From Bacteroidota bacterium (lineage in GTDB: Bacteria; Bacteroidota; Bacteroidia; Sphingobacteriales; Sphingobacteriaceae), in assembly GCA_013288485.1 (NCBI GenBank), contig JABDBW010000003.1, forward strand, positions 1-64,000: a stretch of 64,000 nt of DNA. Direction: 5' to 3'. Each line of letters begins with the position of its first letter. Position 1 is the first letter of the stretch. The notes under the pieces are model-generated. The model made no database searches. It had not been told where the DNA came from and saw only the letters and a list, made by a program, of their open reading frames with translations. The position numbers were made by a program, and so were the translations under genes. This document shows, piece by piece, positions 26,850 to 35,843 of the stretch.

Positions 26850-27620
26850 TGACGGCTTAATTGAACTAATAAACGCCGGTATCTTATTTAAATAATTTTC
26901 CTGTTCCAAAAGTTTCACAAATTTACTGCCTACTATTGCGCCGTTGGCATATTCGCAGGCTTTTTTAAATGTAGCGTTATCAGCTATGCCAAACCCGATA
27001 ATGGTCGGGTTCTTCAATTGCATGGCTTTAATACGCTTGTAATAATCCTCAATACTGTCTGATACATCTAAATTTCCCCCGGTTATAGATGAAGATGAAA
27101 GCAGGTAGATAAAACTATTGCTTAACTCATCAATTTTGCGGATGCGATCAGCCGATGTTTGCGGGGTTACTAAAAAAATATTGCTCAGGTTATTATCCTT
27201 AAAAAAACCGGCGTACAGGGTTTCATACTCGTACATAGGCAAATCGGGTACAATAACGCCGTCTATACCTGCTTCGGCTGCTTTTTTGCAGAATCGCTCC
27301 ACACCAAATTGTACTATAGGGTTAACATAACCCATTAACAATATAGGGATGGTTACCCGTTTACGCAGGTCTTTTAATTGCTCAAACAGTAAATTAAGGG
27401 TCATCCCGTTATCCAGCGCTTGTTGCGAGCTATGCTGAATGGTTGGCCCGTCGGCTACAGGATCAGAATAAGGAAAGCCTATCTCCAAAAAATCGGCTCC
27501 GGCTTTTTCCAGCGCTAGGGCAATATCAACTGTAGTATCCAGTTCCGGATAACCGGCTGTGTAGTAAATGGATAATAGATTGTTATTCTTAGTAGCAAAA
27601 AGCTTATTCAGACGGTTCAT
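26844..27620 (-). CDS. trpA: Tryptophan synthase alpha subunit
   Basis: 258 residues. Splits indole-3-glycerol phosphate to indole and G3P and passes indole to TrpB. Family motifs: [21 protein letters not shown] with the catalytic Glu and Asp region, [11 protein letters not shown], and [12 protein letters not shown]. Last gene of trpD-F-B-A; the 75-bp gap to trpB contains a hairpin-forming repeat that also occurs at 31846. Confidence 0.95.
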   Translation of the reverse strand: MNRLNKLFATKNNNLLSIYYTAGYPELDTTVDIALALEKAGADFLEIGFPYSDPVADGPTIQHSSQQALDNGMTLNLLFEQLKDLRKRVTIPILLMGYVNPIVQFGVERFCKKAAEAGIDGVIVPDLPMYEYETLYAGFFKDNNLSNIFLVTPQTSADRIRKIDELSNSFIYLLSSSSITGGNLDVSDSIEDYYKRIKAMQLKNPTIIGFGIADNATFKKACEYANGAIVGSKFVKLLEQENYLNKIPAFISSIKPSL

Positions 27621-27631
27621 TTGCAGTTTTT

Positions 27632-27692
27632 AGTTGATGGTTCATAGTTCATGGTGATTGTTACTATGAACTATCAACCATGATCCATGAAC
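27632..27692. repeat. Inverted-repeat element between trpB and trpA
   Basis: TTGATGGTTCATAGTTCATGG is followed by ACTATGAAC-TATCAACCATG, giving a hairpin. Nearly the same sequence and arrangement occurs at 31846-31923, so this is a dispersed repeat inserted within the trp operon. It may alter trpA expression relative to trpB. Confidence 0.75.
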
Positions 27693-27695
27693 TAT

Positions 27696-28877
27696 TTAAA
27701 AGCCAAAGTATTTTATATATGTATCCAGGTCTTTATCGCCCCTACCCGAAAGACAGATAATCACGTTATCATCTTTCTTAAATTTCATTTTCTCTAACTG
27801 CGCCAGCGCGTGCGCCGATTCAATAGCCGGGATGATGCCTTCCAACTGGCAGCATAATAAGCCTGCCTGCAGGGCTTCATCATCGGTAACACTCGCATAT
27901 TGAGCTCGGTTTATTTTGTACAGGTGCGCGTGCTGCGGGCCTATACCGGGATAATCTAATCCCGCTGATATAGAATAGGGCTCAACCACCTGCCCGTCGT
28001 CGGTTTGCATGAGTATGGTACGGCTACCATGCAAAACCCCTTCCCTGCCCAAAAAGGTAGTCGCTGCCGAATGACCGCTGTTTACACCTTTTCCGGCCGC
28101 CTCAACCGCGATGAGTTTAACGCTTTCATCATCTAAAAAATGATAAAACATACCCATAGCGTTGCTGCCGCCCCCAACGCAGGCCATCACATATTCGGGC
28201 AACTCTTTACCGGTATGTTCCAATAATTGCTTTTTAGCTTCGAGGGATATAATAGACTGGAACCGCGCCACCATATCAGGGTAAGGATATGGCCCAACAA
28301 CTGATCCGATTATATAATGCGTATCAACCGGGTTGGCTATCCAGTCGCGCAGGGCCTCATTGGTGGCGTCCTTCAATGTTTTACTGCCCGACCTTGCCGG
28401 AACTACCTTTGCGCCCAGCATCTTCATACGCGACACGTTAGGGGCCTGCCTCGCCATATCAACCTCGCCCATATAAACCACGCATTCAATACCTTTTAAC
28501 GCGCAAACGGTCGCCGTTGCAACGCCATGCTGACCCGCGCCTGTTTCGGCTATGATACGTTTTTTACCCAGGCGTTGGGCAAGCAATATCTGGCCGATAG
28601 CATTATTAATTTTATGCGATCCGGTATGGTTAAGGTCCTCTCGTTTTAAAAATATGTTGGCCCCGTATTTTTCTGAATACCTTTTAGCATAATACAGCGG
28701 AGAGGGCCTGCCCACATAATCTTTTAAAAGCAGGTCAAATTCAGCCTTAAAATCAGCATCATTTATAATACTTAAATATTTTTGCCGCAATTCTTCCACA
28801 TTGGGGTACAGCATTTCCGGCACATACGCGCCTCCAAAATCGCCGTAATATCCTTGATCGTTAACTCCGTATTTCAT
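27696..28877 (-). CDS. trpB: Tryptophan synthase beta subunit
   Basis: 393 residues. PLP enzyme joining indole and serine. The Schiff-base lysine lies in [15 protein letters not shown] (about residue 88), with [12 protein letters not shown] and the glycine-rich phosphate loop [10 protein letters not shown]. Its ATG lies within the last 17 bp of trpF, so the two are translationally coupled. Confidence 0.97.
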   Translation of the reverse strand: MKYGVNDQGYYGDFGGAYVPEMLYPNVEELRQKYLSIINDADFKAEFDLLLKDYVGRPSPLYYAKRYSEKYGANIFLKREDLNHTGSHKINNAIGQILLAQRLGKKRIIAETGAGQHGVATATVCALKGIECVVYMGEVDMARQAPNVSRMKMLGAKVVPARSGSKTLKDATNEALRDWIANPVDTHYIIGSVVGPYPYPDMVARFQSIISLEAKKQLLEHTGKELPEYVMACVGGGSNAMGMFYHFLDDESVKLIAVEAAGKGVNSGHSAATTFLGREGVLHGSRTILMQTDDGQVVEPYSISAGLDYPGIGPQHAHLYKINRAQYASVTDDEALQAGLLCCQLEGIIPAIESAHALAQLEKMKFKKDDNVIICLSGRGDKDLDTYIKYFGF

Positions 28878-29502
28878 GCGCGGTATATTGTTTTAACAGG
28901 TTAAATGCCTGTTTTAATTTTTCTATATCTTTCATACCCGGCGCTGTTTCAAAACGGCTGTTTAGGTCAACGCCATAAAATTGGGGATGTGTAATTTTTT
29001 TTATTTCTTCTAAATTATCCAAACTTACCCCACCACTTAAAAAAAACGGCAAGTTTAACTTATATTTATCTAAAATGTTCCAGTTAAATGTTTGGCCCGA
29101 GCCGCCGTGTATAGCTGTCTTTGTATCAAACAGTATGTAATCAACTTTATCGGCATAAGCGTTCAGTTGGTTGAAATCAAAATCATTATCCAAGCCAAAC
29201 GCTTTTATAACAGTAACCTTATTTCTGAATGAGTCGGCAAATTCAGGACTTTCCTTACCATGCAATTGTATGGCATTAAAGCCATAATTATCAATAAGCG
29301 TGTTAATATTTTCCTTTATTTCATCAACCAAAACAGCGGTTTTGTAAACAGGTGCCGGGATATCATTTAATACTTCGGCAGACATATCGCCAATAAACCT
29401 GGGCGAATGTTCATAACTGATAAAGCCCATGTAATCGGGGCCCAAACCTGCCACTGCTTTAATATTTTCAGGATCTATTAATCCGCAAACCTTTATTTTC
29501 AT
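28861..29502 (-). CDS. trpF: Phosphoribosylanthranilate isomerase
   Basis: 213 residues. Isomerises N-(5'-phosphoribosyl)anthranilate. Motifs: [21 protein letters not shown] with the catalytic Cys, [41 protein letters not shown]. Begins 1 bp after trpD ends, the place where trpC is expected in many Bacteroidota operons, but no trpC is present. Confidence 0.95.
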   Translation of the reverse strand: MKIKVCGLIDPENIKAVAGLGPDYMGFISYEHSPRFIGDMSAEVLNDIPAPVYKTAVLVDEIKENINTLIDNYGFNAIQLHGKESPEFADSFRNKVTVIKAFGLDNDFDFNQLNAYADKVDYILFDTKTAIHGGSGQTFNWNILDKYKLNLPFFLSGGVSLDNLEEIKKITHPQFYGVDLNSRFETAPGMKDIEKLKQAFNLLKQYTAHEIRS

Positions 29503-29503
29503 T

Positions 29504-30493
29504 TTAGTTATCCAACAGGTTTTTAAAACTTGCTAATGCCTTTTTACTTAACAAGGAGTTTTCTGCTTCATAAAAACAATCGCCAAAGCTGTTTTGCGGA
29601 TTTATTGTTTTAATGGCCAATGCCGCGTTCGCTAAAACCACATTGCTTTGCGCGGTAGTGCAATCTCCCATTAACACCTGCATAAAAATAGCTGCCGATT
29701 CGCTAACGGTGTTTCCGCCTGTAATTGCCGAGGGATCGATCCTTTCAAATCCAATGCTTTTTAAGGTATTTATCTTTTCTCCATCAACCGAAAAAGTTTT
29801 AAAATCGCAGGTTAACGAAATTTCATCATAACCGTCAAGCGCGTTCAATATGGTATATTTTCTGTCAGACCGCTGATAAAGATAAGCATACATCCGCGCC
29901 AGTTCTAAATTATACACCCCCACCAGTTGATTTTTTGGCATAGCCGGGTTAACCATTGGGCCGAGCATATTAAAAAATGTTTTAACACCCAGTTCTTTTC
30001 GTATAGGCGCCACCGTTTTCATTGCCGGGTGAAATAAAGGAGCGTGCAAAAAACAAATATTAGCAGTATCAATGCTGCGCCTGAGTGCATCGGCATTATT
30101 GGTGAATTGGTAGCCCAGGTATTCCATCACATTCGAGGAGCCGCAGCCGGAAGAAACCCCATAATTGCCATGTTTGGCTACTTTATAGCCTGCACCCGCA
30201 ACCACGAACGAAGCAAGGGTAGATATATTAAACGTGTCCTTTCCATCACCACCGGTTCCGCAAAGATCGATAAGGTCGCCCGACTCCAGGTCAATAGCAA
30301 GGCAAAGCTCCAGCATGGCATCCCTGAAACCCTCTAATTCGTTAACGGTAATATTGCGCATACAATAAGCCGTCATAAACGCGGCCATTTGTGAGTTATT
30401 ATATAACCCCTGCGATATCAATGTTAAAATATCACGCGCCTGTTCGCGGGTAAGTGTTTTATTTTCAAAAAGATGGTTTAAAATAGGTTTCAT
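29504..30493 (-). CDS. trpD: Anthranilate phosphoribosyltransferase
   Basis: 329 residues. Transfers phosphoribose to anthranilate. Motifs: LIDLCGTGGDGKDTFNIST (PRPP binding), VAKHGNYGVSSGCGSSNVME, FLHAPLFHPAMKTVAPIRKELG, and FFNMLGPMVNPA. First structural gene of the operon; its ATG is about 39 nt downstream of an attenuator terminator preceded by a Trp-rich leader peptide. trpE and trpG are not upstream. Confidence 0.96.
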   Translation of the reverse strand: MKPILNHLFENKTLTREQARDILTLISQGLYNNSQMAAFMTAYCMRNITVNELEGFRDAMLELCLAIDLESGDLIDLCGTGGDGKDTFNISTLASFVVAGAGYKVAKHGNYGVSSGCGSSNVMEYLGYQFTNNADALRRSIDTANICFLHAPLFHPAMKTVAPIRKELGVKTFFNMLGPMVNPAMPKNQLVGVYNLELARMYAYLYQRSDRKYTILNALDGYDEISLTCDFKTFSVDGEKINTLKSIGFERIDPSAITGGNTVSESAAIFMQVLMGDCTTAQSNVVLANAALAIKTINPQNSFGDCFYEAENSLLSKKALASFKNLLDN

Positions 30494-30531
30494 ATAGGGG
30501 TTCAGTTAAAAAGATCATTAAACGTTTAAAC

Positions 30532-30560
30532 AAAAAAAGGCTACCCAACGGCAACCCTTT
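30532..30560 (-). terminator. Attenuator terminator of the trp operon
   Basis: On the minus strand GGTTGCC-GTTG-GGTAGCC (two G-U pairs) is flanked by AAA and followed by seven T's. Its 5' arm can instead pair with GGCAAACC at 30582-30589, giving the alternative antiterminator. Confidence 0.85.
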
Positions 30561-30581
30561 AACTATAATTTAAATAACATA

Positions 30582-30589
30582 GGTTTGCC
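30582..30589 (-). promoter_or_regulatory. Antiterminator arm (region 2) of the trp attenuator
   Basis: GGCAAACC directly after the leader stop codon pairs with GGTTGCC (5' arm of the terminator) leaving one bulged A. A ribosome stalled on the Trp codons leaves it free; a ribosome at the stop codon would cover it. Confidence 0.75.
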
Positions 30590-30643
30590 TTACGATTTCC
30601 CGTTAAGCCACCACCAATTATTGTTTAAACTTTTAATTATCAT
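30590..30643 (-). CDS. trpL: trp leader peptide with three consecutive Trp codons
   Basis: A 17-residue reading frame too short for the ORF track: MIIKSLNNNWWWLNGKS, with TGG TGG TGG at 30608-30616 and the TAA at 30590-30592 abutting the antiterminator arm. A CATATTTG box at 30651-30658 with TTG 20 bp further upstream predicts a start site within a few bases of the leader ATG, so the transcript would be nearly leaderless. The Trp run, the stop position, and the two mutually exclusive hairpins together fit ribosome-mediated attenuation: low charged tRNA-Trp stalls the ribosome and lets trpDFBA be read. Inferred from sequence only. Confidence 0.88.
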   Translation of the reverse strand: MIIKSLNNNWWWLNGKS

Positions 30644-30650
30644 TTATGCA

Positions 30651-30681
30651 CAAATATGGAAATAGTTTTTTCTAAAAGCAA
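30651..30681 (-). promoter_or_regulatory. trp operon promoter
   Basis: Minus strand: TTG (30679-30681), 20 bp, then CATATTTG (30651-30658), close to the Bacteroidota TTG / TAnnTTTG pattern. Confidence 0.6.
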
Positions 30682-30792
30682 GTATAATGATAAATTTACG
30701 GTGATGTTGGATTAGTTATTGGGTTATTAAGTTATTAGTTACTTGGCCCAGTACGACTTATAAACTTAATAATTAACTTGATCAACTATATA

Positions 30793-30896
30793 CTCAATAA
30801 CTCAATAACTCAATAACTCAATAACTCAATAACTCAATAACTCAATAACTCAATAACTCAATAACTCAATAACTCAATAATTCAATAACTCAATAA
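30793..30896. repeat. Tandem repeat, 13 copies of CTCAATAA
   Basis: Thirteen head-to-tail 8-bp units fill 30793-30896, all identical except unit 12 (TTCAATAA). The array ends 6 bp before the Kir channel ATG. Upstream, 30715-30760 carries the degenerate inverse word (TTATTGGGTTATTAAG). The number of units may change by slippage; because the array is outside the frame it would alter spacing or expression rather than the reading frame. Confidence 0.95.
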
Positions 30897-30902
30897 CCCC
30901 CC

Positions 30903-31853
30903 ATGGCCATACATAAACGAAAATTTAATCCCGAAGATGACCTGGGGTTCGGTACACAGCCGGTTATTAAAAGCCAGCGTTTAATAAACCAGGACGGATC
31001 TGTAAATGTAAAGCGCAAAGGGCTGTCTTTTTTTAACACTTCAAACAGTTATCACACACTAATTACAATGGGTTGGAGCAAATTCTGGCTGCTGGTGTTT
31101 ACCTGTTACTTAACCGCTAATATAATTTTTGCTTTTATTTATGTATTTATCGGAAACGATTCGATGTATGGCGCTACCACGGGTGCTGATTTTTTCCATC
31201 ATTTTATGGATGCTTTCTTTTTTTCGGCTCAAACCATATCAACGGTGGGTTACGGCCATATCAGCCCCAAAGGAATGCTGGCTAATAGCGTGGCGGCGTT
31301 AGAGTCGATGACGGGCCTTTTGGCCTTCGCTTTAGCTACGGGCTTGCTATATGGACGTTTTTCAAGGCCATCGGCAAAAATTAAATACAGTAAACACCTT
31401 ATTGTTGCCCCTTACAGGGAAAATAGCAGGGGCATTATGTTCCGGCTGGCCAACGTGCGCAGAAACACGCTTATTGACCTGCAAATGGAAGTAATATTCT
31501 CGTATAATGAGGATGTTGACGGAAAAAAGATAAGAAGGTTTATATCGCTCGAACTGGAAAGAAAGCGGGTAAGCATACTCACACTAAGCTGGACTGTTGT
31601 ACATCCGCTTGACGATGATAGCCCGTTAAAAGATATAACACCCGAAGAAATGGCAAGCACAGAAGCCGGCTTTGCTGTATTATTGAAAGCATTTGACGAT
31701 ACTTTTTCACAAACGGTGCATTCACGCACCTCTTACCAATATAACGAAATAGTATGGGGGGCGAAATTTAAACCTGCTTTCGACAGAGATGAAGAGGGAC
31801 GCTTCGTTTTAAATTTGAGTAAGATTGATGACCATGAGGTTGTTAATAGTTGA
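30903..31853 (+). CDS. Inward-rectifier K+ channel (KirBac type)
   Basis: 316 residues. Two membrane helices (about 58-83 and 125-150) flank a pore helix and the selectivity filter TVGYGH (about 114-119). The C-terminal cytoplasmic IRK domain begins around KYSKHLIVAPYRENSRGIMFRLAN and includes LDLQMEV-like and TVVHPLDDDSPL strands. Forms tetrameric K+ channels in the inner membrane; gating ligand unknown. The ATG directly follows an 8-bp tandem array, and its stop (TGA) lies inside a dispersed inverted repeat. Confidence 0.95.
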   Translation: MAIHKRKFNPEDDLGFGTQPVIKSQRLINQDGSVNVKRKGLSFFNTSNSYHTLITMGWSKFWLLVFTCYLTANIIFAFIYVFIGNDSMYGATTGADFFHHFMDAFFFSAQTISTVGYGHISPKGMLANSVAALESMTGLLAFALATGLLYGRFSRPSAKIKYSKHLIVAPYRENSRGIMFRLANVRRNTLIDLQMEVIFSYNEDVDGKKIRRFISLELERKRVSILTLSWTVVHPLDDDSPLKDITPEEMASTEAGFAVLLKAFDDTFSQTVHSRTSYQYNEIVWGAKFKPAFDRDEEGRFVLNLSKIDDHEVVNS

Positions 31854-31923
31854 TGGTTCATAGTTCATGGCTTGTTTGTTTTTATTAGGAATAATTTCCA
31901 TGAACTATCAACTATTAACCATG
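31846..31923. repeat. Dispersed inverted repeat, second copy
   Basis: TTAATAGTTGAT, a 7-nt bulge, then AGTTCATGG pair with CCATGAACT-ATCAACTATTAA downstream. It shares GTTGATGGTTCATAGTTCATGG-type sequence with 27632-27692 and lies between convergent genes, including the last codons of the Kir gene. Confidence 0.8.
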
Positions 31924-31929
31924 ATCTGT

Positions 31930-32745
31930 TTATTTCAACAACGAATCCTTCTCTTTAGCAAACACATTATAAACCAGTTTATCAAGCCAGCCCGGTAAAA
32001 ACTTGCTTAAAAATACGGTAAGCTTTCCCTGCCCGGTCATGATGAGCATGCGTTCGCGATTTTCCACGCCGTCGGCAATGATCTTGGCCACCTCATCTGA
32101 CGTCATCATTTTTTGTTCTTCCAAGGTGCTTTCTCCTTGTTGACCACCATCCTTATTTAAAGCCGTATTACGGATGTTTGACGCTGTAAAACCCGGACAG
32201 GCAGTCATAACATGTACACCTGTTTTTAAATTCTCTACCCGTAAAGCATCAAGGAAACCGTTCATGGCAAATTTGGAGGCCGAATAACCGGTCCGCCCGG
32301 GCAAGCCTTTATAGCCGGCTATGGATGATATGCCAACTATGGAGCCTTTTGTTTTCAGTATCTCGGGCAAGGCGTATTTAGTGCAGTATACCGTACCCCA
32401 AAAGTTTACCTCCATCACTGTTTTTAAAACCTTTACATCGGTATCTTTAAACAGAGCCCGCATGGATATACCCGCGTTATTTATTAATATATCAATTTTA
32501 CCAAATGTTAGGGTGGCTTGTTTTATTAAATTTTCGCAATCTTCTGCTTTGGTTACATCGCATTCAACAGCTATTGCTTTAATGTTGTATTGCTGACTAA
32601 GTGATTGCGCTATTTCGCATAAAGTAACGTATTGCCGTGCACCTAAAACCAGGTTAGCGCCCCGGCGGGCAAATTCTGCCGCTAATGATTTACCGATGCC
32701 TGATGAGCCGCCGGTTATAATTACAGTTTTATCGTTCAACTTCAT
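31930..32745 (-). CDS. Short-chain dehydrogenase/reductase
   Basis: 271 residues. Classical SDR: cofactor motif TGGSSGIGKS, NNAGIS, and catalytic YSASKFA with upstream Ser (GISSIAG). The C-terminal extension (LPGWLDKLVYNVFAKEK) suggests a membrane-associated lipid or sterol-like substrate, as in DHRS-type SDRs, but this is a guess. Its ATG overlaps the end of the glycosyltransferase gene by 17 bp, so they are co-translated. Confidence 0.93.
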   Translation of the reverse strand: MKLNDKTVIITGGSSGIGKSLAAEFARRGANLVLGARQYVTLCEIAQSLSQQYNIKAIAVECDVTKAEDCENLIKQATLTFGKIDILINNAGISMRALFKDTDVKVLKTVMEVNFWGTVYCTKYALPEILKTKGSIVGISSIAGYKGLPGRTGYSASKFAMNGFLDALRVENLKTGVHVMTACPGFTASNIRNTALNKDGGQQGESTLEEQKMMTSDEVAKIIADGVENRERMLIMTGQGKLTVFLSKFLPGWLDKLVYNVFAKEKDSLLK

Positions 32746-33562
32746 AATTTGCCGGGTACAACTGTATACTTCCCATTCTTACTTCGGGCAATTTAAACAG
32801 GTACTTGGCAGCGAATATAAGCATAGCTCCATAAAAATTCTTTAGGTATTGCCAGCTAAATTTTTGCAGGCTATTGCTTTTAAAGTTGATAATATAGGTT
32901 TTGGGGAAGTAATAATTTTTAAACCCGGCCAATCTCATGCGATATGAAAGGTCGATATTATGGCCGTACATGAAAAAACGTTCGTCGAATAAGCCGGTTT
33001 CATTTAAAACAGATTTCCGCACCAGCATAAAACCATCATTCAATATGTCAATTTCTGATGTTTGAAACTCCTCAACCCAGGCTTTATGATTACGGTTGGT
33101 TAAGCGTGATTTTGGAAGATTTTTACCAAAACCTATCATTTTAACAAACGCTACCCATTGTTTGGTTAATCCCCGGTTTGATTCGGGCAAAAAACTGCCT
33201 TGCGGGCCCAGCATACGTACACTCAAACCACTTGCATCACGATGATCATCCATAAAATCAATAACTTTACCCAATGTCTCATTGCCGCAAATAGTATCCG
33301 CACTGACCAATAAAATATACTCTCCTTTGGACGCTTCGATAGCCTGGTTACTTGCCCGGGCAACACCTTCGTTAATTGAATTTGCAACTAAGCGGATTTC
33401 GGGGTATTCCGTTGAAAGCATTTCAACTGAATTATCTGTTGACGCATTGTCAACTATAATCAACTCATAATCAATAGCATTACCGGCCTTAATTAAAGAG
33501 TTTAGGGCGAGTTTTATTAAATCACAACGATTGTGATTAACAATAATAACCGATAGTTTCAT
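32729..33562 (-). CDS. Family 2 glycosyltransferase
   Basis: 277 residues. GT-A fold beginning LSVIIVNHNRCDLIKLALNSL, with VDNASTDNSVEML and a GEYILLVSADTIC segment in place of the DxD site. MFYGHNID-like sequence MYGHNIDLSYRMRLAGFK is the acceptor-side motif typical of rhamnosyl- and other cell-surface transferases. A C-terminal amphipathic segment (YLKNFYGAMLIFAAKYLF) may sit on the membrane. Grouped with recR and SDR; sugar unknown. Confidence 0.92.
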   Translation of the reverse strand: MKLSVIIVNHNRCDLIKLALNSLIKAGNAIDYELIIVDNASTDNSVEMLSTEYPEIRLVANSINEGVARASNQAIEASKGEYILLVSADTICGNETLGKVIDFMDDHRDASGLSVRMLGPQGSFLPESNRGLTKQWVAFVKMIGFGKNLPKSRLTNRNHKAWVEEFQTSEIDILNDGFMLVRKSVLNETGLFDERFFMYGHNIDLSYRMRLAGFKNYYFPKTYIINFKSNSLQKFSWQYLKNFYGAMLIFAAKYLFKLPEVRMGSIQLYPANYEVER

Positions 33563-33564
33563 AC

Positions 33565-34182
33565 TTACCTGGATAAAGAATTTTCATACGGAACACGTGT
33601 AGCGATAGAGCGACCTAAAGTGATCTCGTCTACGTACTCCAATTCTCCTCCAAATGCTATGCCACGGGCAATTGTTGAGATACTGATATTAAAATGTTTT
33701 AAACGTTTATGTAAATAAAACAGGGTAGTATCCCCTTCCATGGTAGCGCTTAACGCGAAAATAACCTCTTTTACTTCATCGTTATTCAGCCGCTCAACAA
33801 GCGTATCTACTTCGAGGTCGGTAGGGCCAATACCATCCATCGGCGAAATTAACCCGCCTAATACATGGTACACGCCATTATACTGGCTGGTGTTTTCAAT
33901 GGCCATTACATCGCGGGTATCCTCAACCACACAGATCATGCTGCGGTCGCGTTTGGGAGCGGCGCATATTTCGCAAACCGGCTGATCGGATATATTATGG
34001 CAAACCTTACAAAATTGAATCTCGTTACGGAGCTTACTTATAGCAGCGCTAAATTTTTCCACATCATCCTTATCCCGGTTAAGCAAGTGCAATACGAGGC
34101 GTAAAGCTGTTTTTTGCCCTACCCCGGGCAATTTGGCAAATTCGGCGACAGCATTCTCAAGTAACTTCGATGAAAAGTTCAT
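33565..34182 (-). CDS. recR: Recombination protein RecR
   Basis: The track begins 25 codons too early inside repeat DNA; the ATG at 34180-34182 gives MNFSSKLLENAVAEFAKLPG, the normal start, and 205 residues. Helix-hairpin-helix (LPGVGQKTALRLVLHLL), a four-cysteine zinc finger (CKVCHN...CEIC), and a Toprim domain (ICVVEDTRDVMAIENT, LGGLISPMDGIGP) are all intact. Acts with RecO/RecF in loading RecA at gaps. Confidence 0.96.
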   Translation of the reverse strand: MNFSSKLLENAVAEFAKLPGVGQKTALRLVLHLLNRDKDDVEKFSAAISKLRNEIQFCKVCHNISDQPVCEICAAPKRDRSMICVVEDTRDVMAIENTSQYNGVYHVLGGLISPMDGIGPTDLEVDTLVERLNNDEVKEVIFALSATMEGDTTLFYLHKRLKHFNISISTIARGIAFGGELEYVDEITLGRSIATRVPYENSLSR

Positions 34183-34234
34183 GTTGCGAAGATAGTGAAT
34201 AGTCCGAAAGTCGGGAAGTCCGAAAGGTCTTTTC

Positions 34235-34263
34235 ATAGCGATGGGTTTAAAACCCATCGCTAT
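34235..34263. repeat. Perfect 29-bp palindrome
   Basis: ATAGCGATGGGTTT-A-AAACCCATCGCTAT, arms of 14 bp, upstream of recR. A related GCGAT / ATCGC hairpin ends the gene at 36603-37265. Flanked on the left by AGTCCGAAAG words occurring twice. Probably a dispersed palindromic repeat. Confidence 0.8.
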
Positions 34264-34339
34264 AGAGGTTATTATCTCAAAATTGCTTTTTTTGTATATA
34301 CAAACTAGTATGTATAAATTGCCTTCTTAATAACACGCT

Positions 34340-35821
34340 ATGTCACCAGCAATCTTACTCTCATTTATTATAGGCTACTTTCTGGTGTTATTAGTAATAT
34401 CCTGGCTTACATCAAGAAAATCATCCGATAATGATACCTTTTTTGTAGCCAACCGAAACTCAAAATGGTATTTGGTTGCATTTGGAATGATCGGTACCGC
34501 GTTAAGCGGCGTAACCTTTATATCCGTACCCGGTAAAGTTGGCGCGGTTACGGGCGATCAGTTTGAATATTTCCAGTTTGTATTGGGCAACGCGGCAGGG
34601 TTTATTATTATCGCTACGGTTTTATTGCCGCTATATTATCGTTTAAAGCTAACCTCTATATACAGCTATATTGAAGGCGCTTTAGGTATATGGAGCTATA
34701 AAACCGCCGCAGGTATATTTTTAATAAGCCGAATAATCGGCTCATCATTCAGGTTGTACCTGGTGGTTATAGTTTTGCAGAAATTTATTTTTGATAGTTA
34801 TCATATCCCCTTTGCGATAACTGTGCTGATATGTTTATTGCTGATATGGGCATATACTTTCCGAGGCGGCTTAAAAACCATTATTATTACCGATAGCCTG
34901 CAAACGCTATTTTTAGTATCATCGGTCTTCCTGTCGATATTCTTTATTTGCAGGGCCATGAATTTAAATATTTTTGAAGCTGCTGATGCGATTAAGAACA
35001 GCAGTTACTCAAAAATATTCTTCTTTAATAACTTTTTAAGCAGCCACTTTCACTTCAGCAAGCAGTTTATTGGCGGCTTGTTTATTACCGTTGGCATGAC
35101 CGGGCTCGACCAGGACCTGATGCAAAAAAACCTGAGCCTTAAAAACATCCACGAAGCGCAAAAAAACATGTTTAGCTTTACGGCTGTATTTGTGGTTATT
35201 AATATTTTCTTTTTAAGCGTTGGCGCTTTGCTGTACTTATATGCCGCTCGATACGGAATAAAAGTTGAAAAAACCGATTACCTCTTCCCTACTATCGCAT
35301 TGCAATATTTACGGGGAATACCTGCAACTGTATTTATGCTGGGACTTACCGCCGCCACATTTGCCACAACCGATTCGGCCCTTACCGCCCTAACCACTTC
35401 GTTTTGTGTTGATTTTTTAGGTTTTAATAAGAGCGGCGACAACAATAGTAAGAAAAGGATTAATACCCGCCATTATGTGCATATTGTCTTTTCGGGATTG
35501 ATTTTTTTAACCATTATAATTTTTAATGCCATTAATAATAAGGCGGTTGTAACGGCAATTTTTTCGGTAGCGTCATATACTTACGGCCCGCTGCTGGGTT
35601 TATATGCCTTTGGCTTGTTTGTTGGCGGCAGACAGGTTAAGGATAAGCTGGTGCCATTTATATGTTTATTATCGCCCGCTATATGTTATTACCTAAGCAC
35701 ACACTCGGCAAAACTATTTGGCTATACTTTTGATAATGAGCTTATCCTCGTCAACGGATTTATTACATTTGCAGGGTTGCTGTTGAGTTCATCGGCGAAA
35801 ACAAAAGCGGCGGTGGTGTAA
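34340..35821 (+). CDS. Sodium:solute symporter family transporter
   Basis: 493 residues, about 13 hydrophobic helices. Family signatures: FFVANRNSKWYLVAFGMIGTALSG (TM1/2), AYTFRGGLKTIIITDSLQTLFL, and TGLDQDLMQKNLS with FATTDSALTALTTSF near TM8/9. These SSS proteins import solutes with Na+; the substrate cannot be read from the sequence. Divergent from recR, followed after 22 bp by the LOG gene. Confidence 0.93.
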   Translation: MSPAILLSFIIGYFLVLLVISWLTSRKSSDNDTFFVANRNSKWYLVAFGMIGTALSGVTFISVPGKVGAVTGDQFEYFQFVLGNAAGFIIIATVLLPLYYRLKLTSIYSYIEGALGIWSYKTAAGIFLISRIIGSSFRLYLVVIVLQKFIFDSYHIPFAITVLICLLLIWAYTFRGGLKTIIITDSLQTLFLVSSVFLSIFFICRAMNLNIFEAADAIKNSSYSKIFFFNNFLSSHFHFSKQFIGGLFITVGMTGLDQDLMQKNLSLKNIHEAQKNMFSFTAVFVVINIFFLSVGALLYLYAARYGIKVEKTDYLFPTIALQYLRGIPATVFMLGLTAATFATTDSALTALTTSFCVDFLGFNKSGDNNSKKRINTRHYVHIVFSGLIFLTIIIFNAINNKAVVTAIFSVASYTYGPLLGLYAFGLFVGGRQVKDKLVPFICLLSPAICYYLSTHSAKLFGYTFDNELILVNGFITFAGLLLSSSAKTKAAVV

Positions 35822-35843
35822 TTATACTACATTTAACATAAAT

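Noticed and set aside
30793-30896. CRISPR-like array
   Set aside because: The repeats are contiguous 8-bp units with no spacers and no cas genes; it is a simple tandem repeat.
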